This document shows positions 8,271-16,600 of a DNA stretch of 55,371 nt, piece after piece. The translations under genes and the position numbers were made by a program. The notes beneath the pieces were generated by a model. That model worked only from the letters and a program-made list of their open reading frames with translations. It searched no databases and was not told the origin of the DNA. Source of the stretch: Flavobacteriales bacterium TMED123 (lineage in GTDB: Bacteria > Bacteroidota > Bacteroidia > Flavobacteriales > BACL11); NCBI GenBank assembly GCA_002170165.1, contig NHFY01000018.1:1-55371 (forward strand), in the 5' to 3' direction. Each line of letters starts with the position of its first letter. Position 1 is the first letter of the stretch.

Positions 8271-9058
8271 TGTTAAAGCCAGAAGGCATTATATATAATA
8301 TGTCTAATGAGGATTATCACAATTCTATTGGATATTCTTCCTCTGCAATAAAGACAGTGTGCAAGCAATCGCTTGCTCACTACATGGCACAAAAACCTTT
8401 AGGCGATAGTCCAGCGTTTGCACTTGGTACTGGGGTACATGCAAGTTTATTAGAACCTAAACGTAATTTAGTAATTAAAGGACCAAAAACACGTGTATCT
8501 GCAGCTTATAAAAAATTATATAGAGAGAAAAAAATTGATCAAGTAGTACTTACGGAAGTAGAGTACCATGTACATAATAAAATGTGTAAATCTGCACTTG
8601 AAAATAAATATACTAGTGCTATATTAAAACATAAGGACAGGGTAACAGAAAGTAGTATATTTACCGTGGACTCAGCTACAGGATTAAACATTAAAACTAG
8701 ACCTGACTTATATATACCAAAAACAGGTTTTATATATGATATTAAAACTACCACAGACGCATCTCCAAAAGGATTTGCAAAACAAGTACAAAAGTATGCG
8801 TATCATATACAAGGTGCATTTTATATGCACACTTTATTAGAGGCTGGACTAAAGGCCACAACGTTTAATTTTATAGCTATAGAAAAGACTGCGCCATACG
8901 TAACTCACATGCATCGAATAGATCATGGTTTAATGGCTAAGTCTTTAAAAATAGTAAGAAAAACACTTGTTAAAATTGCAGAAGCAAACAAAACAGGTGT
9001 ATATGACACAGGATGGGGGGAAACCTCTCTATTAACATTAGGAGATGTAAATGTTTAA
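8270..9058 (+). CDS. PD-(D/E)XK exonuclease (RecE/DUF3799-like)
   Basis: A 262-residue nuclease. The N-terminal YHNSIGYSSSAIKTV and GTGVHASLLEP segments are typical of the RecE/exonuclease VIII C-terminal (DUF3799) family. The catalytic core has RPDLYIPKTGFIYDIKTTT (acidic D, then D-x-K), followed by the conserved Q/Y helix QVQKYAYHIQGAFYMHT. It would degrade DNA, recycling host DNA or processing ends for recombination; T7 gp6 fills this slot between SSB and later genes. Start is coupled to the preceding stop. Confidence 0.8.
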   Translation: MLKPEGIIYNMSNEDYHNSIGYSSSAIKTVCKQSLAHYMAQKPLGDSPAFALGTGVHASLLEPKRNLVIKGPKTRVSAAYKKLYREKKIDQVVLTEVEYHVHNKMCKSALENKYTSAILKHKDRVTESSIFTVDSATGLNIKTRPDLYIPKTGFIYDIKTTTDASPKGFAKQVQKYAYHIQGAFYMHTLLEAGLKATTFNFIAIEKTAPYVTHMHRIDHGLMAKSLKIVRKTLVKIAEANKTGVYDTGWGETSLLTLGDVNV

Positions 9059-9281
9059 CTCAGATGAACTAAGTGCAATGGAAGATGAAATAAAAGAAAT
9101 GGAAGAGGCATTACAGCAAGCCAAGGCACAATATAAAGAAAAAAAATATAGTGCTTTGCGTGATGCAGTTAAGACAAGGAATGAAATGGATAAAGTTGTA
9201 CAAGAAGAATTAAAAAAATTAGGAGTTTCTTCTTGGACTAACAACAATCCAATACAGTTTCCATTCCAATTTAAATTCTAA
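9051..9281 (+). CDS. Small coiled-coil protein (76 aa)
   Basis: The product is charged and helical for its first 60 residues (MEDEIKEMEEALQQAKAQYK), a clear heptad-like coiled coil, and ends with a proline/aromatic tail (PIQFPFQFKF). ATG overlaps the exonuclease stop by eight bases. Function unknown; placed between the exonuclease and endonuclease I, it could be an accessory of either. No known family recognised. Confidence 0.65.
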   Translation: MFNSDELSAMEDEIKEMEEALQQAKAQYKEKKYSALRDAVKTRNEMDKVVQEELKKLGVSSWTNNNPIQFPFQFKF

Positions 9282-9283
9282 AC

Positions 9284-9736
9284 ATGGTATGGGTAGGGTT
9301 TAGAAAAGCCCGTACCTATGGGTATAGGAGTGGGTTAGAGGTCTCAATAGCAGATTATTTAAAAGGTTTAGGCGTTCCTGTAAAATATGAAACTATAAAA
9401 ATAGAATGGGAAGACTTATCTTATCGCACCTATACCCCTGACTTTGTGTTACCTAACGGTATCATAATAGAAACAAAAGGATTGTTTACTGCTCTCGATA
9501 GACGCAAGCATCTTGCGATAAAAAAACAACACAAAAACTTAGATATTAGATTTGTGTTTACTAATAGTAGACAAAAACTACGTAAAGGTGCTAAAAGTAG
9601 CTATGGCACGTGGTGTGATAGATATGACTTTGATTACTATGATAGGATCATACCTGAGTCATGGTTAAAAGAAAAGGGTAAAGACAAACATAAAAAGTTT
9701 ATTATATACCCACACCCAAAATTAAAAAGGAAGTAA
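9284..9736 (+). CDS. Endonuclease I / Holliday junction resolvase (T7 gp3-like)
   Basis: A 150-residue nuclease. The catalytic pattern of T7 endonuclease I is visible: YRSGLEVSIADYL (E in helix 1), then YTPDFVLPNGIIIETKG, giving the PD...E-x-K site. It would resolve branched DNA before packaging and help break down host DNA. Length and layout fit the family (T7 gp3 is 149 residues). It lies two bases after the coiled-coil gene. Confidence 0.88.
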   Translation: MVWVGFRKARTYGYRSGLEVSIADYLKGLGVPVKYETIKIEWEDLSYRTYTPDFVLPNGIIIETKGLFTALDRRKHLAIKKQHKNLDIRFVFTNSRQKLRKGAKSSYGTWCDRYDFDYYDRIIPESWLKEKGKDKHKKFIIYPHPKLKRK

Positions 9737-9738
9737 GC

Positions 9739-10074
9739 ATGACAAACAAAATTGAAGACCTTAAAGATGAAGATTTTGCCATACGAATAAGGCCTTTTTT
9801 AAACAAAGAAGGTAATTGGGAAGGGGATGTTTCTATTGGATTAATTACATCATCTGAAAATCCATTACAAGATGAAGATTTTTCATACATAATACATCTA
9901 TGCAGTATGATGTCTGCAGTAGTCCCTGTATGCGAAGAAGATGAATACATTAGAAATAAACTGCACAAATATGTAATCTCTGAGATTGAAAGGGATGAAG
10001 AAGAGCCTCTATATTATACAGAAGGTAATTTAATTACTCTTAATAAAAATACTAAAACAAAAGGAAATGCTTAA
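9739..10074 (+). CDS. Hypothetical acidic protein (111 aa)
   Basis: An acidic product beginning MTNKIEDLKDEDFAIRIRP with a beta-rich first half (NWEGDVSIGLIT) and a helical HLCSMMSAVVPV segment. It has AAGGAAGT upstream of ATG, and its stop overlaps the following start (TAATG). Of the kind commonly found beside endonuclease I in marine podoviruses, but function is unknown. Confidence 0.7.
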   Translation: MTNKIEDLKDEDFAIRIRPFLNKEGNWEGDVSIGLITSSENPLQDEDFSYIIHLCSMMSAVVPVCEEDEYIRNKLHKYVISEIERDEEEPLYYTEGNLITLNKNTKTKGNA

Positions 10075-10361
10075 TGGCTAAATGGAAAGAGTTTGATATT
10101 GATCCAAATCCTCGTTTAGATGTAGTAACTAAACCTGAGCATTACAACCAAGCGGGTATTGAATGTATTGATGCAATGAAAGCTATGACTAAAGGTATCC
10201 CAAAATGCAGGGAAAATATTACAGCACATCAATCTTATTGCTGGCAGAATTGCTTTAAGTATCTTTGGCGTTGGCCTTATAAAAATGGCATTGAAGACCT
10301 AAAGAAAGCCCGATGGTATCTTGATCGGCTTATACAAGAGATACAAGAAGATGCAGGTTAG
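10074..10361 (+). CDS. DUF3310 protein (T7 gp1.7-like nucleotide kinase family)
   Basis: A 95-residue protein with the DUF3310 signature: KPEHYNQAGIECIDAM near residue 22, then FKYLWRWPYKNGIEDLKKARWYLDRL. T7 gp1.7, in the same family, is a nucleotide kinase acting on dTMP/dGMP. Here it sits just upstream of ribonucleotide reductase and downstream of nucleases, consistent with a role in turning degraded host DNA into dNTPs. The kinase activity for this shorter protein is inferred. Confidence 0.85.
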   Translation: MAKWKEFDIDPNPRLDVVTKPEHYNQAGIECIDAMKAMTKGIPKCRENITAHQSYCWQNCFKYLWRWPYKNGIEDLKKARWYLDRLIQEIQEDAG

Positions 10362-10515
10362 AGTTATGATGATATTAGAAATAGATCCAGAAGATTATCC
10401 TGTGCCTGTGGATGAAAGTTTAGAAGATGAAATATACGACTTGATAAACGATACAATTTATGATACAGATGGTGTAAAGATAAGCAAAATAAAGGTGATA
10501 CAAGATGACAAGTAA
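10351..10515 (+). CDS. Small acidic hypothetical protein (54 aa)
   Basis: I choose ATG at 10351 (MQVRVMMILEID...) because the upstream ATG at 10321 would lie deep inside the DUF3310 gene. The product is strongly acidic (DPEDYPVPVDESLEDEIYD). It overlaps DUF3310 by 11 bases and RNR by 11 bases, typical coupling here. Function unknown; highly acidic small early proteins can be DNA mimics, but nothing specific supports that. Confidence 0.55.
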   Translation: MQVRVMMILEIDPEDYPVPVDESLEDEIYDLINDTIYDTDGVKISKIKVIQDDK

Positions 10516-12415
10516 TACTCAATTACCCACAGACTACCAAACATTTATTGCTACTTCACGTTATGCACGTTGGCTTGAGGATAAAGGACGCCGTGAAACT
10601 TGGCATGAAACAGTGTCTAGGTATATAGATAATATTATAACTCCTTGGGTTGGCAATGATACATCAATTTCTGATGAAATATATCATCATATAATTTCAT
10701 TACAGGTAATGCCTAGTATGAGGTCAATGATGACTGCAGGTAAAGCATCAACAAGAGATAATACTTGTATGTATAACTGTAGCTATTTAGCCGTAGATGA
10801 CCCTAAATCTTTCGATGAAGCTATGTTCATCCTTTTGTGTGGCACTGGTGTTGGATTTAGTGTTGAGAATAAGTTCGTTACTAAGCTCCCAGAAGTCCCA
10901 CAACTGTTCGATAGTGATACCACAGTTGTTATTAAGGACAGTAAAGAAGGTTGGGCTAAAGGTCTCAGACAAGTGTTAGCACTCCTATGGGCTGGAGAAA
11001 TTCCTAAGTGGGATGTTTCAAGAGTACGCCCTGCAGGTACAAGACTAAAGACATTTGGTGGTAGAGCATCTGGTCCTGCACCACTAGTTGATTTGTTTAT
11101 GTTTGCAGTAAACACATTCAAGTCAGCACAAGGACGTAAACTATCTTCTATAGAATGCCATGACATTATGTGTAAGATTGGTGAGGTAGTAGTAGTAGGC
11201 GGTGTTAGGCGCAGTGCTATGATTAGTTTATCTGATCTAACAGATGATAGAATGAGACATGCTAAGTCTGGTGCTTGGTGGGAAAATAATACACAACGAG
11301 CACTAGCTAATAACTCTGTTGCTTATACTGAGAAACCAGACATGATGTCTTTCATGCGTGAGTGGACAGCATTAGTAGAGAGTGGGAGTGGTGAACGTGG
11401 CATATTTAATCGACAGGCTTCTATTAATCAGGCGTCTAAAAATGGTAGACGTAATATTAACTTTGATTTTGGGACCAACCCATGTTCGGAAATTATCTTA
11501 CGCCCGAATCAATTCTGCAATTTGTCTGAAGTTGTTGTCCGTGAAACAGACAATATTGAGGATGTCGGAAGAAAAGTCCGTATTGCAACTATACTTGGAA
11601 CAATACAATCTACCTACACCCACTTCCCATACTTGCGAAATATGTGGAAGTATAATACAAAAGAAGAACGTTTGCTTGGTGTGTCACTCACAGGTATAAT
11701 GGATAATCCTTTAATGACTACAAAGAATAAAGGTTTAAAAGAAACATTGGAGTATTTAAAAAATGTTGCAATTAATACTAATGCTGAGTGGTCTGATCGT
11801 TTGGGTATCCCTGTTTCTACTGCTATCACATGTTGTAAACCCAGTGGCACGGTATCACAATTGGTTAACTCTAGCTCTGGCATACATGCAAGGCATAGTC
11901 CTTATTATATTAGGACTGTACGAGGTGACAATAAGGATTCTCTAACACAGTTTATGATTGATCAAGGAATACCTTATGAAGCAGATGTAATGAAACCTAA
12001 TGATACTACTGTATTTAGTTTTCCTATGAAGTCTCCTGATAACGCAATATGTACCGCAGATGTTACTGCCATAGAACAACTAGAGACTTGGCTAATGTAT
12101 CAAAGGTATTGGTGTGAACATAAACCTAGTGTAACAATTAATGTTAGATCAGATGAATGGATGGAAGTAGGTGCCTTTGTTTATAAGCACTTTGATGAAA
12201 TGTCTGGTGTTTCTTTCTTACCATTCAATGAACATACATATCAACAGGCTCCATATCAAGAGTGTACAGCAGATGAGTTTATGGATATGATAGATAAAGC
12301 TCCATTAAATATTGATTGGAGTAAGTTGTCTTCTTATGAAGTAGAAGATAATACATCAGGTATGCAATCATTTGCTTGTACTGGAGATGTTTGTGAAGTA
12401 GTAGACATAACTTAA
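10505..12415 (+). CDS. nrdJ: Monomeric class II (B12-dependent) ribonucleotide reductase
   Basis: Reduces ribonucleotides to deoxyribonucleotides using adenosylcobalamin. Key residues can be aligned with the Lactobacillus RTPR: N-terminal cysteine C92 (NTCMYNCSYL), the thiyl/acid pair C327 and E329 in TNPCSEI, and partner C338 in NQFCNLSE; the spacing from C327 to C338 is 11, the same as C408 to C419 in RTPR. A C-terminal CTGDVC pair would re-reduce the active site. At 636 residues it is shorter than RTPR (739) but within the range known for viral versions. No NrdB-like or NrdI/F gene is present. Dependence on host B12 is implied. It directly overlaps the small acidic gene upstream. Confidence 0.92.
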   Translation: MTSNTQLPTDYQTFIATSRYARWLEDKGRRETWHETVSRYIDNIITPWVGNDTSISDEIYHHIISLQVMPSMRSMMTAGKASTRDNTCMYNCSYLAVDDPKSFDEAMFILLCGTGVGFSVENKFVTKLPEVPQLFDSDTTVVIKDSKEGWAKGLRQVLALLWAGEIPKWDVSRVRPAGTRLKTFGGRASGPAPLVDLFMFAVNTFKSAQGRKLSSIECHDIMCKIGEVVVVGGVRRSAMISLSDLTDDRMRHAKSGAWWENNTQRALANNSVAYTEKPDMMSFMREWTALVESGSGERGIFNRQASINQASKNGRRNINFDFGTNPCSEIILRPNQFCNLSEVVVRETDNIEDVGRKVRIATILGTIQSTYTHFPYLRNMWKYNTKEERLLGVSLTGIMDNPLMTTKNKGLKETLEYLKNVAINTNAEWSDRLGIPVSTAITCCKPSGTVSQLVNSSSGIHARHSPYYIRTVRGDNKDSLTQFMIDQGIPYEADVMKPNDTTVFSFPMKSPDNAICTADVTAIEQLETWLMYQRYWCEHKPSVTINVRSDEWMEVGAFVYKHFDEMSGVSFLPFNEHTYQQAPYQECTADEFMDMIDKAPLNIDWSKLSSYEVEDNTSGMQSFACTGDVCEVVDIT

Positions 12416-12430
12416 TGAAAGGAACTTACT

Positions 12431-12628
12431 ATGTATATAGTTTTATTACTGCTTAATTACGGAAGTGCAGTAGAAATAAAATCAGACCTAAGAATATTTA
12501 ACACTAGACAAGAGTGTGAGGCTGTGTTACAAATACACTTGGAAACACTAAGACTAACAGCACCTACTCCTTATGCAGAAGCTAGTGGTAAGTGTGTAAA
12601 CATGGAAGAAGACTCAGTAGGAGTATAA
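12431..12628 (+). CDS. Small hypothetical protein with hydrophobic start (65 aa)
   Basis: MYIVLLLLNYGSAVEIKS... has a short hydrophobic N-terminus that could be a signal or anchor but lacks a basic n-region. Two cysteines (QECEAVL, GKCVNM) sit in the mature part, as in some small exported marine phage proteins. ATG has GAAAGGAA about nine bases upstream. It lies 15 bases after RNR and one base before the next gene. Function unknown. Confidence 0.65.
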   Translation: MYIVLLLLNYGSAVEIKSDLRIFNTRQECEAVLQIHLETLRLTAPTPYAEASGKCVNMEEDSVGV

Positions 12629-12629
12629 A

Positions 12630-13079
12630 ATGAAGCCTTATAGAAAGCCTTTCTCACATAACTTATACGGTAAGTATGATGGAATAGCAAAAGAAACGTT
12701 AATTAAACTTCTAGAAGCAAAAGGACATGTAGTTATAAACAGTAAAGAATCTTACACTGCTGATTTAGTTACACAAAAAGACGGTAAAACATACTTTAAT
12801 GAAGCAGAAGTAAAAGTATCGTGGAAGGGAGATTGGCCTACTCACTGGAAAGAAATACGTATACCAGAACGTAAAAAGAAGTTACTAAGTAAGTATACAA
12901 GTAATTTAACTTTTTACATTTTTAGGGAAGACCTTAAACAAGTATGGTGTATTGACAGTAAACAACTTAAAGAAGATACCTTAAAAGAGGCAAAAGGCAG
13001 AAATATAATGAAAGGTGAACAATTTTATCATGTTCCATATGTAGACGCCAAGCTAATTAATATAAAGGAAACTGCATGA
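12630..13079 (+). CDS. Putative PD-(D/E)XK-like nuclease (conserved phage protein)
   Basis: A 149-residue basic protein. The segment YTADLVTQKDG ... YFNEAEVKVSW has the D-x(n)-E-x-K arrangement of restriction-endonuclease-like folds, followed by conserved tryptophans (WKGDWPTHWKEIRIP). Similar proteins occur in marine podoviruses. The fold and metal-dependent cleavage are inferred from this pattern only; it could be a DNA-binding protein without catalysis. It overlaps the next start by four bases (ATGA). Confidence 0.55.
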   Translation: MKPYRKPFSHNLYGKYDGIAKETLIKLLEAKGHVVINSKESYTADLVTQKDGKTYFNEAEVKVSWKGDWPTHWKEIRIPERKKKLLSKYTSNLTFYIFREDLKQVWCIDSKQLKEDTLKEAKGRNIMKGEQFYHVPYVDAKLINIKETA

Positions 13080-13327
13080 CTACTATCATACCAACAAGAC
13101 AAGACAGAGGTTTAGGTAAGTATGACGCTCCCCTTAAAGTTCAGTGTCAACAAGGTTACTCTTCTTTTTATAGAGGTCGTTTAAATAATCCTTTTAACGT
13201 TAATACTATGCAGTTTCGTGAGTGGAATCGTGGCTTTAATAAAGCATATTACGAAAACTTAAAGAGAGTAAAACGAAATGAACAGCTTAGAAAAAGACGC
13301 AAAAAACTTTATGCAGGGGAAGTATAG
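13076..13327 (+). CDS. RMF/CrpP-like small protein (83 aa)
   Basis: A basic 83-residue product. Its core follows the ribosome-modulation-factor/CrpP pattern: Y-x-G-x-L-x-NP (YRGRLNNPF), then an R-x-W-x-x-G-F/W-x-x-A helix (FREWNRGFNKAYY) and a lysine/arginine-rich end. E. coli RMF silences 70S ribosomes by dimerising them; CrpP-like relatives are found on phages and plasmids with less certain roles. If the match holds, this could act on host ribosomes or bind RNA. The call rests on the motif pattern alone. Its stop lies one base before the MazG start chosen here. Confidence 0.5.
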   Translation: MTTIIPTRQDRGLGKYDAPLKVQCQQGYSSFYRGRLNNPFNVNTMQFREWNRGFNKAYYENLKRVKRNEQLRKRRKKLYAGEV

Positions 13328-13328
13328 C

Positions 13329-13652
13329 ATGTCTGACTTTAATTCGTACCAAAGATCAGCAGCAACCACAGCTATCTATACAGACAAGGTTGTGTATCCT
13401 GCACTGGGCCTAGTAGGTGAGGCAGGTGAGGTAGCCAACAAAGTTAAGAAGGTCTTACGTGATAAGGATGGGGTCTTTACATCTGAGGATAGGGACGCTA
13501 TAGCCAAGGAGATTGGTGATGTACTGTGGTACTGTGCCGCACTAGCCACTGATCTTGAATTAACATTAGGTTATATAGCTAGTCAGAATGAGTTGAAGTT
13601 ATCTAAGCGTAAAGCTAATGGTACTATTGGTGGTAGTGGTGACAATAGGTAA
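13329..13652 (+). CDS. mazG: MazG-like nucleotide pyrophosphohydrolase
   Basis: A 107-residue all-alpha NTP-PPase. The metal-binding pairs are visible: E31-x-x-E34 in GLVGEAGEV and E61-x-x-D64 in KEIGDVLWY, the MazG hallmark. It would hydrolyse (d)NTPs or (p)ppGpp-like nucleotides; phage MazG is common in marine phages. I choose ATG at 13329 because GGGGAAG lies at the right spacing and the gene then begins just after the previous stop; the in-frame ATG at 13278 (17 residues upstream) would overlap that gene by 50 bases. It is the last gene of the plus-strand block. Confidence 0.88.
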   Translation: MSDFNSYQRSAATTAIYTDKVVYPALGLVGEAGEVANKVKKVLRDKDGVFTSEDRDAIAKEIGDVLWYCAALATDLELTLGYIASQNELKLSKRKANGTIGGSGDNR

Positions 13653-13660
13653 AAGAAAAA

Positions 13661-13680
13661 GAGGGGCAATTAAGCCCCTC
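13661..13680. terminator. Rho-independent terminator between convergent blocks
   Basis: A perfect 7-bp G+C stem (GAGGGGC / GCCCCTC) with a six-base AATTAA loop lies between the mazG stop and the stop of the last minus-strand gene. On the minus strand it is followed by TTTTTCTTTT, a classical intrinsic terminator. On the plus strand the following tract is ACTCTTTAG, so termination there is probably weaker. It fits a bidirectional stop for the two blocks. Confidence 0.85.
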
Positions 13681-13685
13681 ACTCT

Positions 13686-16600
13686 TTAGAATATAGTATC
13701 GCCAGTACTTAGTGCTTCATCTAGGGCTTTTAATATTAACAAGTGAGCGCCATTTGTTCTGTCAAAAGGTGTTCTATCTTTTTCATTTAGTTTATCTTGC
13801 CCAATATCATAAGCCTGTTTTGCCCTTATTCTTCTGTCTTTTGGTATTTTATTATATTCATCAGTTGCTAATTCGTTAAAAGATACTCCTTCTTTAGCAG
13901 CTTCTTTTGTGAGTTTTTTAATATCGTTTGTAAACCCTTTAATTATAGGACGTATTTGTTTATTTACAAAAGCGTCTATAGACTCACCTGATTTGTACTC
14001 AGGTGACATTTCCATATATTTTTTACGCAGACCAACCTCTATATTTTTAACTGCACCTACTACTTGATTTAAATTTTTACGCATTAATTTATTTTGTGCA
14101 TTTCTAACTTTTTTAACAGGTTCTTGACTACCTAATTCCCAATCATTAAAACCTTTACGGATTAAATACTCTGCATTTTCAGAGTTTCCTGTAAATCTAG
14201 TAATACCAAATAGCCCACTCCCTATTGCTCCTACTCTAGTTCTACCACTGTCTACATCAAACAAACCTTCACGTAACGGCATATCTCCAATGGCACTAGG
14301 ATTAAATATATTTCCATAGCGTTGATCAAAAGATCGTTCTACATTAGATGTAAAAGACTCGCCAAAATCTTTTAATATATAGTCTCCTGATCTATCTTCA
14401 TAAGTCATAGGTCTGTTTCCAGAGATACGTTGTGCCTCTATAACTTGTGCTAGAGGCACACCCCAAGACGCCAGATAGTTACCCATGGTAGCACCTAATA
14501 GTTTACCTGCCTGTTCTTCACCTTTTAAATCACCAGCATTACTAATCATGTCTCCTATTTCATCAATAAATACATTACTTGCACCTGTACGCATAGATGC
14601 ACCACCAAAAGTTTCTAACATTTCATCTGCTGTAAAACCTTTCCAGTTATTTAATGTACCTTTCATTACTTGATTAATAGCTTCACCTATCCATAAGGTT
14701 TGTCTCAATGGAAACTGTGGTGTAACGTCCATTACTGTACCATCACCTGTATTAACTTGTTCGTAAGAGGCTGGCTCTTGACCACTGGTTCTGTACTGAT
14801 AGGCAGCATAGATAGCCATAGCACCTGTCATGTTTCTAGTAATATTCTGTCTGTCTTTAGCGTCTAGTGGGCCACGTTTACCCATTATACGTTTTAATAC
14901 TGGATTAGCTGCACCAGCAGAATATTGTCCCATTAACTCTAGTGAGTTAAACATAAATCTTGGAAATTCTATTACAGTAGTTAAGCCGTTACGAGTAATA
15001 AAATCTGATGCAGATTTAAACATAGGTACATCTGGTGCTTTAGCATATGTAACATCTAATGCTCTACGTATAGATTGCTCAATTAAATCTTCAAACTTTG
15101 CCTTGCCTTTAGGACGTACACTACTACTGTTAGCCATAAGGTCACGTAGCTTACCATCTTTAAGAGCCTCAAGAAAATCTATACCGTATTCTCTTTGTAC
15201 AAGACGTTCCATTTCACCCATAAAAGCACCCCTACGTACAAGATATTCTTGTATTCTGTTGGGAGTGTTGGCAAATGTTACTACATCTTCTACTTTACTT
15301 AATACTGTATCTAATGCACCACCTTCACCACGACCTGTAACTTTTTGATATTCATTAACATTGTCAAATAGATTAGTGTATTGTTTTGCAAACTCTGGCC
15401 TATCTAAAATATGCTCTGTTAGTTCTTTAGCTAGTACAGGATTACGATACATATACTTTAGGTGTGACAAGGAACCTTTCCAACCACCTCTAAGGTCTAG
15501 TAATGCTTTACCGCCAGCAATAACACCATCATTCTGCAAAGCATAGATAGTATTATCCATAATGTTTTCAAAGGCTTCCATAGGCGCACGTATAGCTGCA
15601 GATTGCAGGTTACGGGCAGCAGTCTTAATCATACTGACCATACCACCACGCCTAATGTTTTCTAAGCGTCTAAATGTACGCATGAAACCCTTCTGTCTTT
15701 TTTCTAATGCTTTGTTTTTAGTTGCATTTACATTATCTAAATGTCCTGCACGTTTAATTTGAGATAGTTTGTTAAGAATTTTACCAGCGTCTGACCCACC
15801 ACTTACTACAGTCATTACATATTCATCAAATGTCAAGCCATACTTTGCTAAACTATCAGCTAGTTCTTGGTTAGCATCAATGTCTTTACCAACAGTAAGT
15901 TCAAACAAATTGTCAATAACTGTTTTGTCATTACTCCAACTATTAGGATTGTTTATTTTAAAATCTTTAGCTATAGATACAATAGCATTAAATTTTTCAG
16001 CCTTTAGGATAGGACTCATTAACGCATCTGCATCTTCTCCTACATCTAGGAATGCTTCTGCGTCAGTAAATATCCTATCTGCATCTTTTCCTTGTGCTAT
16101 TAAATCTGCCTCACTAGCAGACCTACTAGCCTGTAGGTTCATTACATCTGTTGCTGTATCTCTACCAGCGTCCCTTGCTTTTTGTTGATTGATGGATAGC
16201 TTGCCCGTTTCAGGGTCTACGTCTGTTACATTTACTTCATTAGCCTCTTCAAATTCTCGTAAGAATTGTTGTCCAATTTCTTTACCTTCACCAGTATTAG
16301 CAGATACTCTTGCAGCTTCTACTGTCTCTTTTGTAGAAGATGTATCGGCTGCAACAATTTTATCCATAACTTTTTTTCTGGATTTTCCAGCAACCTTTGT
16401 GCCTACCTTAACTACACCAAAAGCAGGTGCTAATGACAGTGCAGCAGCACCTACTTGTAAACTGGCTACACCATAATCACCGTTCTTTATACTCTCTCCT
16501 GCATCTTTAAATAAAATAGGTACATCTACTATACCAGTTACAGGATTAAGAAATTCATCTGCAGTAACAATAGTATTTATTTGTGATATGGATAGCCCAC

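Noticed and set aside
10783-11945. ORFs on both strands inside the ribonucleotide reductase gene
   Set aside because: All lie within the strongly supported nrdJ frame and show no motif or coupling to neighbours.
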